NCBI GenBank assembly: GCA_014381305.1 | Contig: JACNLW010000038.1 | Span: 1-35,762 of the forward strand | Source of the DNA: Planctomycetota bacterium | Lineage (GTDB): Bacteria > Planctomycetota > Phycisphaerae > Phycisphaerales > SM1A02 | DNA: 35,762 bases | Direction: 5' to 3' | Shown here: positions 26,842 to 33,451 of the stretch, piece by piece | Numbering within the stretch: the stretch's first letter is position 1 | How the letters are laid out: each line of letters starts with the position of its first letter | Notes under the pieces: generated by a model | Seen by the model: the letters and a program-made list of their open reading frames with translations, nothing else | What the model was told of the DNA's origin: nothing | The model's database searches: none | Made by a program: the position numbers and the translations under genes

Positions 26842-27057
26842 GTTAAAGGTGTTTTCTCATTGATCTTGTGATAAAGTTGGTCGTTATGAAGGGTGATAAA
26901 CTAAAATTATTGATCTGTTTTACAGATTTAGGAGATGATCTGAGGGCTCTCAGAATACGATTACGAACCTTTGCTTAAATACGTTCGTCATAAGGCGAGA
27001 AGATTATCATGAACTGCCCTATCCTGCCCCCTTTTACACTCTATATTTGAGATATCA
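26842..27057. promoter_or_regulatory. Divergent control region of the SPFH operon and second permease
   Basis: These 216 bases should hold promoters for both directions. I see two short inverted repeats near the middle: ATCTGT-TTT-ACAGAT (26913-26927) and CTGAG-GGCT-CTCAG (26940-26953). They are the right size for operator or small hairpin elements. No -35/-10 pair is strong enough to name. A shared operator would tie the two transcripts together, but this is only inferred from the layout. Confidence 0.4.
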
Positions 27058-28197
27058 ATGTTCTACCAGACCCTATCAATCGCTCGAAATGCCTTTTTTG
27101 AGAGTATTCGCCAGCCAGTACTCCTCGTCCTCGTCCTTGCAGGGATGCTCCTTCTGATGCTTTCCAATCCTCTATCAGCTTTTACGATGGATGATGACCA
27201 GCGGATGCTTCTTGATATTGGACTCGCGACGGTATTTACAATCGGAATTCTCATTGCGTCATTTGTCGCAAGCAATGTCCTTGGAAGAGAAGTAGAAAAT
27301 AAAACCGCCCTCACAGTAGTTTCGAAACCAGTACCAAGACCCGCATTTGTGATTGGAAAATTTGTAGGAGTTGGACTTGCTATTTCAATTTCGATGTTAC
27401 TTCTTAGTCTTGTATTCGTCATGGTTGAACAGCAGGCAGTCTTACAAACTGTACGTACACCTATTCACGTACCCGTTGTCGTATTCGGAACAATTGCATT
27501 GCTTGTTGGCACGGCGGTTGCAGTTTGGTGTAATTATTTTTACGGATTTGTATTTTCAAGTACATGGCTTTGTGTCACCGTTCCGAGCATGCTCATAGCG
27601 TACATTCTTGTTCTCAATTTTGGTGCAGATTTTTCTACGCAACCAGTGAGCTTTTCTTTCCGTCCAGAAATTTGGAAAGCGTTATTAGCGATACAAATTT
27701 CGGTGCTCATTCTAGCGAGTATTGCAATTGCACTTTCGACGAGACTAAAACAATTAGGAACTCTATCATTTACTTTTATAATTTTCTTCATTGGTATGAT
27801 GTCCGATGCATGGTTCGGATATCCAATTGATCAAATTGAAAGTGCTTGGCTCGATCGTGCGTCGAAGGATGGCAAAGTACAAATCGTCGAGCAAGTTCGG
27901 ATTATGGAAAAAATAAATGGAGACATTGAGGAAGTCACAACTGAATCAGAAGAAGTACTCTCAGGCACTTCTCTTTCCTCCTACGCAATTGGTGCAGAAT
28001 ATTCAAAATGGGCTGCATACAATGTTGGGCAAGCAATTGTTCCTAATTTTCAAGTGCTTTGGCTCACGGATGCGTTAACACAAGACAATATTATTCCACC
28101 CAAGTATTTGTTACGAACTACTGGCTACGGCATGTTATATATTGTCGCGGCAGTTTCATTGGGAATAGTTCTTTTTCAACGAAAAGAAGTTGCCTGA
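27058..28197 (+). CDS. ABC-2 type permease (second, divergent)
   Basis: This is a 379-aa integral membrane protein with about six to seven segments (about 20-40, 58-78, 105-128, 138-162, 172-190, 215-235, and one near the C-terminus). It carries the cytoplasmic motif EVENKTALTVVSKPVPRPAFV followed by IGKFVG, which parallels EIRDRQ...KPV...LGKWLG in the permease at 19138-21195. No ATPase gene is beside it on this strand. The nearest is 21192-22373 on the other, so sharing that ATPase is plausible. The ribosome site is weak (GAGA before ATG 27058). uvrA follows 8 bases downstream and is probably co-transcribed, although the functions appear unrelated. Confidence 0.83.
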   Translation: MFYQTLSIARNAFFESIRQPVLLVLVLAGMLLLMLSNPLSAFTMDDDQRMLLDIGLATVFTIGILIASFVASNVLGREVENKTALTVVSKPVPRPAFVIGKFVGVGLAISISMLLLSLVFVMVEQQAVLQTVRTPIHVPVVVFGTIALLVGTAVAVWCNYFYGFVFSSTWLCVTVPSMLIAYILVLNFGADFSTQPVSFSFRPEIWKALLAIQISVLILASIAIALSTRLKQLGTLSFTFIIFFIGMMSDAWFGYPIDQIESAWLDRASKDGKVQIVEQVRIMEKINGDIEEVTTESEEVLSGTSLSSYAIGAEYSKWAAYNVGQAIVPNFQVLWLTDALTQDNIIPPKYLLRTTGYGMLYIVAAVSLGIVLFQRKEVA

Positions 28198-28205
28198 TTT
28201 CGCTG

Positions 28206-31073
28206 ATGCCCTCTGAGAAGAGTCATGCTATTCGCGTTACAGGTGCAAACGAACATAACTTACAAAATGTCTCAATCGAAATTCCACGTGATCAACTCAT
28301 CGTTGTTACTGGTGTCTCGGGTTCTGGAAAAAGTTCACTTGCTTTTGATACTATTTTTGCTGAGGGTCAACGCAAATATATGGAATCGCTGAGTGCGTAC
28401 GCTCGGCAATTTTTAAATCAGATGGGCAAGCCTGATGTTGAATCGATTGAGGGGTTGCCTCCGACAATTGCAATTGCACAAAGAAGTGGTGGTCACAATC
28501 CGAGATCGACAGTAGCTACTACAACTGAAATTTACGATTATTTACGATTACTTATGGCAAGGTGTGGCACCCCCCACTGTTGGCACAAAACAAAAGCGGG
28601 AAAAGTGTGCGGTGAAATCATTGAATCTACAACCGCAACTAAAATAATTGATTCCATCATTGCTCTCGAAAAAGGTTCTAAAGTGTTACTTTGCGCAGAA
28701 GTTGTACAAGGCAAAAAGGGATACCACAAAGAAGTCTTAGAAGATTTGCGTGCGCAAGGGTTTGTAAGAGCGCGGGTAAACGGCACGGTGATTGACCTTC
28801 GAGACGTGTTGCTCAATGAATCTGATAACCCCTGCGATCTTGCAAGATATGAAACACATACTATCGAAGCAGTAGTTGATCGCCTTGTGATTAAGCCCGC
28901 TGATCGAGAACGCATCGCAGATTCTGTAGAGACAGCATTGCGTGTTGGAAAAGGTTCCCTCCTTGTATTGTCGGAGAAAGACAAAGGGTGGGAAGAAACA
29001 AGGCTCAGTGAGCGTTTTTCATGCCCCAAACACCCTGAGTGTTCGCTGTCAGAACTAGAACCCCGTTCGTTTTCGTTCAACTCACCTTACGGTGCTTGCA
29101 GTGCTTGTGATGGGCTTGGAACTGTCCACGAGTTTGATGAGAGTTTGGTTATCGCTGATCCTTCGCTGGGTATTACCCATGGAGCTGTTGCCCCTTGGAG
29201 GCGGGCTGGCCCTCGTATGAACAGAAGATATGCAAGGACATTGCGGCGATTCTGCGAAGTTGCAAATATAGACGGAAAAACACCTTGGTCTTCTTTGAAA
29301 AGTGAAAACCAAAAATTACTTCTCTATGGTGGCACTGTTAAATCAAAAGTAAAAGGCAAGCGGAACCTCGCCTTCAAAGGAATCATTCGAGAATTACAAA
29401 GTCGGTTCAAGCAAACAGAATCCGATAGTGTGCGAAACCGTCTTTTAAGTTATATGTCAAAAGGGCTTTGTCAGAGTTGTGATGGAAAAAGATTACGCAA
29501 AGAAAGCCTCGCAGTAACTGTGACTTGTAACAAGGCGCAGTATTCCATTGCAGATTTTACAACGATGACTATCGCTGATGCACAATTGGCATTTGGGAAC
29601 ATCCAACTGTCAGATGAACAGGCCACAATTGCTGCGCCAATTTTAAGAGAGATTGAAAATCGTTTAGAATTCTTGCAGTCCGTTGGACTTGGGTATCTGT
29701 CATTAGACCGAAGAAGTGCAACCCTTTCTGGTGGAGAAGCGCAGCGAATACGACTCGCAACACAAGTAGGCTCAGGTCTTGTTGGAGTGTGTTACGTGTT
29801 GGATGAACCTACGATTGGGTTGCACGCAAGAGACAACGCTCGTCTTATTCGTACACTTCGACATCTCACCGACATAGGCAACACTGTCATCGTAGTAGAA
29901 CACGATACTTCAATGATTCTTGCAGCCGATCACCTCATTGATGTCGGACCCGCTGCCGGAATACACGGCGGGAAGATTGTCGCGCAAGGCAAACTTTCCG
30001 CGATCAAAAAGTCTGAGTCGATAACAGGGAAGTATCTAACTGGCGACATTAAAATACAATCCCGAGATAAGCCAAGAGAACTGAATCCGAGTAACGGGAT
30101 TCGCGTACACAGTGCCACGAGGAATAACTTGCAAAATGTTTCTACGACATTCCCAGCTGGAGGATTGATTTGTGTCACGGGTGTTTCTGGAAGTGGAAAA
30201 TCATCGCTGGTAAATCAGGTGTTGCTCGAAGGAGTGAAGCGACTCCTCATGAAAAAATCTATAGAGAAAAACTCTTGCGCTTCTATTACCGGTCTTGAAA
30301 GCGTTGATCGTGTCATTCAAGTTGATCAATCTCCTATTGGAAGAACACCCCGCTCTAACCCTGCAACTTACACTGGTATTTTTGACGCAATTCGCAATTT
30401 GTACACGCAAACACGCGAAGCAAAAATCAGGGGTTACAAACCTGGTCGGTTTAGTTTTAATGTCAAAGGTGGCAGATGCGAAGCTTGTCAAGGACAAGGT
30501 GTAAAGAAAATTGAAATGCACTTCCTTCCAGATGCATTTGTAACATGCGAAGCATGCGATGGCTCAAGATATAACCCCGAAACTCTAGAAGTATTGTGGA
30601 AAGATAAAACAATCGCAGATGTTCTTGCTACAACAATTGAAGATGCAGCAGAACTTTTCGAGACACACCCCCGCATTAGTAAAATGGCAAACTGTTTGTG
30701 TGATGTTGGGCTCGGATATCTGACGCTGGGTCAACCTTCTACTACGCTTTCAGGTGGCGAGGCGCAGCGTGTTAAGCTTGCCAGCGAACTTGGTGGAGCG
30801 CAGCGTAATCACACCTTGTTTGTCCTTGACGAACCAACGACAGGACTTCACTTTGCAGATATTGATAAATTGTTAATTGTCATCCAACGGCTTGTTGATG
30901 CAGAAAACACAGTCGTAGTGATCGAACACAATCTCGATGTTGTTCGCGCAGCAGATTGGATTATTGACCTTGGGCCCGAAGGCGGTGACGCTGGGGGAAC
31001 AATCGTTGCAGAGGGCACGGTCAGCGATATCAAAAAATGCAAGAAAAGTTATACGGGCATGGAATTAATCTAG
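28206..31073 (+). CDS. uvrA: Excinuclease ABC subunit A
   Basis: UvrA (955 aa) is the damage-sensing ATPase dimer that loads UvrB in nucleotide excision repair. Two ABC modules are visible: Walker A GVSGSGKSS at 36-44 and again at 659-667, and signatures TLSGGEAQRIRLA and TLSGGEAQRVKLASEL. Zinc sites include CSACDGLG, CQSCDGKRL and the C-terminal CEACQGQG...CEACDGSRYN. At the first zinc site the usual CxxC is CPKHPEC, so a CxxH-type ligand is likely. Length and order are standard. Start ATG 28206 fits the conserved N-terminus. An open frame extends 49 codons into the permease gene, but that part has no UvrA character. No clear ribosome site is seen, consistent with coupling to the permease stop 8 bases upstream. 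Confidence 0.96.
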   Translation: MPSEKSHAIRVTGANEHNLQNVSIEIPRDQLIVVTGVSGSGKSSLAFDTIFAEGQRKYMESLSAYARQFLNQMGKPDVESIEGLPPTIAIAQRSGGHNPRSTVATTTEIYDYLRLLMARCGTPHCWHKTKAGKVCGEIIESTTATKIIDSIIALEKGSKVLLCAEVVQGKKGYHKEVLEDLRAQGFVRARVNGTVIDLRDVLLNESDNPCDLARYETHTIEAVVDRLVIKPADRERIADSVETALRVGKGSLLVLSEKDKGWEETRLSERFSCPKHPECSLSELEPRSFSFNSPYGACSACDGLGTVHEFDESLVIADPSLGITHGAVAPWRRAGPRMNRRYARTLRRFCEVANIDGKTPWSSLKSENQKLLLYGGTVKSKVKGKRNLAFKGIIRELQSRFKQTESDSVRNRLLSYMSKGLCQSCDGKRLRKESLAVTVTCNKAQYSIADFTTMTIADAQLAFGNIQLSDEQATIAAPILREIENRLEFLQSVGLGYLSLDRRSATLSGGEAQRIRLATQVGSGLVGVCYVLDEPTIGLHARDNARLIRTLRHLTDIGNTVIVVEHDTSMILAADHLIDVGPAAGIHGGKIVAQGKLSAIKKSESITGKYLTGDIKIQSRDKPRELNPSNGIRVHSATRNNLQNVSTTFPAGGLICVTGVSGSGKSSLVNQVLLEGVKRLLMKKSIEKNSCASITGLESVDRVIQVDQSPIGRTPRSNPATYTGIFDAIRNLYTQTREAKIRGYKPGRFSFNVKGGRCEACQGQGVKKIEMHFLPDAFVTCEACDGSRYNPETLEVLWKDKTIADVLATTIEDAAELFETHPRISKMANCLCDVGLGYLTLGQPSTTLSGGEAQRVKLASELGGAQRNHTLFVLDEPTTGLHFADIDKLLIVIQRLVDAENTVVVIEHNLDVVRAADWIIDLGPEGGDAGGTIVAEGTVSDIKKCKKSYTGMELI

Positions 31074-31138
31074 ACCGTGGGTCAGTTCCCTCCAACTCAA
31101 CCACTCCCTCGATTTAGGATTGCCGCTGCAAGTTAGTG

Positions 31139-31257
31139 AATAAACTCACCCCCGGTGAGTTTAAGGGAAATGAGCACCGAATATCAATAAACCCACCGGG
31201 GGTGAGTTTATTCCGGGGGTGAGTTTATCTCCGGGGGTGAGTTTATTTCACCCGCGG
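31139..31257. repeat. Palindromic repeat cluster B (between convergent uvrA and glycosyltransferase)
   Basis: Same motif as cluster A. Palindromes are at 31139-31162 (CCC centre) and 31186-31212 (GGG centre, one arm mismatch CCCACC), with centres 47 bases apart. The spacer GGGAAATGAGC...GAATATC is closely related to that at 7143-7163. Half-sites follow at 31213-31228 and 31231-31248, and the cluster closes with TTTCACCCGCGG (31246-31257). It fills most of the 185-base gap between the two convergent stop codons, where a two-way terminator would be expected. The left part (31074-31138) shows only ACCGTGGGTCAG after the uvrA stop, loosely like the sequence after clpX. Confidence 0.9.
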
Positions 31258-31258
31258 C

Positions 31259-32305
31259 TTAAAAAACAAACGCTTTGTTAAATACATAATTAAACACGAT
31301 CCCTATGACGGAAGCAGACAACCCGCCGACCAGTCCAGCAAGTGGAATAGAGTGTGCATTTTCAACGAACCACGATGTAATAAAGTAATTGGCAACCGCC
31401 CCAGCAGAACAGACCAGCACAAATCCGAAGTATTGTGAAACAATGGAATTCTTGCGTGAATCCCAAAATGCATATTTACGATCCCAGAAAAAATTCCACG
31501 TCATCGCAATCCAAATAGCAATAACCAATGGCGTTACCATCAGTGCGAGAATATAAACTCCTAGTCCACTGACACCAACTGCTGCAAATGTAAAGAAACT
31601 AACAAATTTTGGGTGTGTATACCGAAGCAAACGAATGACATGTTGCAAATATTCCCATTGGACTTTCAGCGTAAGTTTGCTTTCACCAAGTTGGCGAGTG
31701 CGAAAATGGATTGGAACTTCAACAACGTTCTTGCATCTACATTTAACAATCAACTCTAAACCAATTTTATATCCAACCGGATCAAGATCTTTAGCAGTAA
31801 GAAAAGTTTCGCGGCGCATTCCAAGAAAACCACTCATCGAATCTTTTACTGTCGTAAACGGTCGAGCCATGATCGTTGCAATTTTGGAATTGAGCCAACG
31901 AAGAACGCCCCAGCCATCTTCGGTCGAACCGCCAGGAACATACCGTGAACCAACGGTAAAATCGGCATCATGTACGAGTGCCTCGATCATGCTTGGAATT
32001 GCAGATGCGGGATGTGAACCATCTGCATCCATGACGATACAAAATTCACTCTGAGCTTCTTCGAGTCCACGGATCACTGCTGTTGAAAGACCTTTCTCGT
32101 CACGCCGAACGATCAGGCGAACCCAAGGAATATTTTTTTCGGCAATAAGTGCTTCGGTTCCGTCATCTGAATTGTCATCAACAATAATAAGTGAGAGGTT
32201 TGGAAGTGATTCTTTCTTGACTTCAGCAAGTGCATCAATCAAAGAAGGAAGGCTGTCGACTTCTTCATAGGTCGGCAAGATGATCGTTACTGTTTCTTGT
32301 TGCAT
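31259..32305 (-). CDS. GT2 polyprenyl-phosphate glycosyltransferase (DPM1-like) fused to GtrA domain
   Basis: This 348-aa protein has an N-terminal family 2 glycosyltransferase (about 5-220) like dolichol/undecaprenyl-phosphate mannosyl- or glucosyl-transferases: ILPTYEEVDSLP, IVDDNSDDGTE, and the nucleotide-sugar/metal motif MDADGSHP (Asp93, Asp95). A C-terminal GtrA-like domain with four membrane segments (about 227-348) follows, thought to flip or hold lipid-linked sugars. It would transfer a sugar from a nucleotide donor to a lipid carrier at the inner face of the membrane. ATG 32305 is chosen; an in-frame TTG at 32317 overlaps the ispD stop (TTGA) and would add four residues. Neither has a clear ribosome site. 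It pairs with ispD, an isoprenoid gene, which fits lipid-carrier chemistry. Confidence 0.9.
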   Translation of the reverse strand: MQQETVTIILPTYEEVDSLPSLIDALAEVKKESLPNLSLIIVDDNSDDGTEALIAEKNIPWVRLIVRRDEKGLSTAVIRGLEEAQSEFCIVMDADGSHPASAIPSMIEALVHDADFTVGSRYVPGGSTEDGWGVLRWLNSKIATIMARPFTTVKDSMSGFLGMRRETFLTAKDLDPVGYKIGLELIVKCRCKNVVEVPIHFRTRQLGESKLTLKVQWEYLQHVIRLLRYTHPKFVSFFTFAAVGVSGLGVYILALMVTPLVIAIWIAMTWNFFWDRKYAFWDSRKNSIVSQYFGFVLVCSAGAVANYFITSWFVENAHSIPLAGLVGGLSASVIGIVFNYVFNKAFVF

Positions 32306-32313
32306 CTGCGAAG

Positions 32314-33096
32314 TCAAAATCTTTTGTGTGGCGCTCGTTCTCGAGCTGCCTTTACCCCAAGAATTGCTTTAACAAGGGAAAGGTCGCTCTGTGTTGTGAC
32401 CTTTATATTTCGGCTTTCCCCTTGGACAAGATGAACAACTTCTCCAAGTTCTTCAACAAGCTTGGCATCATCGGTGGCTTTTTGTCCATCAATTTGCGCA
32501 TATGCACGTTTCAGGAGAGACGGCTTGAATATTTGTGGTGTTTGTAGTTCCCATAATCCTGTGCGATCAAGCGTTTGTTCAACTTCATAGACCTCAACCG
32601 TTGATTTTCCTGTATCCCCAAAAATGGCATCGGCAATATCATCCTCATGACCGATCGTTCGCTTGGTCTGCTTCGTGCGCTTTACTGTGCCAGTGATCTG
32701 TGTTGCGGCCGCAACCGCGTCTAGTTCATTCGATGCAAGCAGAAGATGATCAAAAAGTGCATTGGTCAATGCTGGTCTTGCTGCGTCATGGACTGCGATT
32801 CTGTCAATCCCATCTTCAACAAGCGAAAGTCCTTTTTGTACCGAATCCATTCGAGTTTCACCGCCCGAAACGATGAGAACACCGTGAAAGGAAAGTGCGG
32901 GACCGAACCGATCTCGAAAGTTGTCAAAATCTTTCGATGGACCGACAACGATAATTTGGGCAATTTCTTCTCTTTTAGTGAAAAACTCCACTGTTCGCAT
33001 CAATAGCGGCCTTCCACCAAGATCCTCGGCCAATTTATCCCTCTCGCCAAATCTTGTGGAGCTCCCCGCTGCTGGAATAATGACCGCTATTTTCAT
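32314..33096 (-). CDS. ispD: 2-C-methyl-D-erythritol 4-phosphate cytidylyltransferase
   Basis: IspD (260 aa) couples MEP to CTP to give CDP-ME in the non-mevalonate isoprenoid pathway. Seen in order: the nucleotide-binding PAAGSSTRFG (8-17), Lys21 in the DKLAE motif, GGETRMDSVQKGL, VHDAARPAL, LQTPQIFK, ATDDAKLVE and GESRNIKVTTQSDL near the end. All characteristic segments are present and the length is slightly above the usual 230 aa, with part of the excess in a charged stretch near TGTVKRTKQTKRTIG. Its stop lies next to the glycosyltransferase start. Upstream is repeat cluster C and then tRNA-Leu. ATG 33096 has no obvious ribosome site. ispF, often adjacent, is not here. Confidence 0.94.
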   Translation of the reverse strand: MKIAVIIPAAGSSTRFGERDKLAEDLGGRPLLMRTVEFFTKREEIAQIIVVGPSKDFDNFRDRFGPALSFHGVLIVSGGETRMDSVQKGLSLVEDGIDRIAVHDAARPALTNALFDHLLLASNELDAVAAATQITGTVKRTKQTKRTIGHEDDIADAIFGDTGKSTVEVYEVEQTLDRTGLWELQTPQIFKPSLLKRAYAQIDGQKATDDAKLVEELGEVVHLVQGESRNIKVTTQSDLSLVKAILGVKAARERAPHKRF

Positions 33097-33122
33097 GTTC
33101 GCATCATAACAAGACGGCTGAA

Positions 33123-33197
33123 ATTAACTCACCCCCGAAATTAACTCATCCCCAAAATAAACTCACCCCCGGTGAGTTTATTTAGGGGGTGAGTTTC
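33123..33197. repeat. Palindromic repeat cluster C (between tRNA-Leu and ispD)
   Basis: The smallest copy of the family. It contains a half-site (33123-33137), a degenerate half-site with CTCATCCCC (about 33138-33152), one perfect palindrome with arms AATAAACTCACC/GGTGAGTTTATT (33156-33182, CCC centre) and a right half-site GGGGGTGAGTTT (33186-33197). It lies 12 bases beyond the 3' end of the tRNA on the transcript side, so it could terminate the tRNA transcript before ispD. C-type units are on the left and G-type on the right, as in clusters A and B. Confidence 0.88.
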
Positions 33198-33208
33198 GCG
33201 CTTCAAAA

Positions 33209-33293
33209 TACCGAAGATGGGACTCGAACCCATACTCCCTAAACGGGAACCGGATTTTGAATCCGGCGCGTCTGCCAATTCCGCCACTTCGGC
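33209..33293 (-). tRNA. tRNA-Leu (anticodon CAA)
   Basis: On the minus strand the 85 bases fold as a class II tRNA. The acceptor stem GCCGAAG pairs with CTTCGGT (one G-U), then the D arm with TGGC...GGCAGACGC, the anticodon stem CCGGA/TCCGG around loop TTCAAAA (CAA anticodon, decoding UUG), a long variable arm CCCGTTTAGGG and the T arm GGGTTCGAGTCCC, with discriminator A. The long variable arm and anticodon identify leucine. CCA is not encoded; the next bases are TTT, so it must be added by the nucleotidyltransferase. Confidence 0.96.
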
Positions 33294-33360
33294 ATGTGAA
33301 GAAGGGAGATTCTATCACTGTTTTTGCACTTATTGTGTAGGAAAAGTCTCATTTTTTCTA

Positions 33361-33388
33361 TTGCATTGCACCATTTTCGCCGTATGAT
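33361..33388 (+). promoter_or_regulatory. Possible promoter for the terminal secreted protein
   Basis: TTGCAT (33361-33366), a 16-base spacer and TATGAT (33383-33388) precede ATG 33452 with a leader of about 55 bases. The gap (33294-33451) is shared with the start of the divergent tRNA-Leu. Moderate consensus match. Confidence 0.5.
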
Positions 33389-33451
33389 AGATGTTGAACT
33401 TCGCCAAGTTGGCGTTGATACAGTTGAGAGAAAGATACAAGGAGCCATAGA

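Noticed and set aside
28059-28205. 49-codon N-terminal extension of UvrA
   Set aside because: It runs inside the permease gene in another frame and shows no similarity to UvrA N-termini, which begin near the ATG at 28206.
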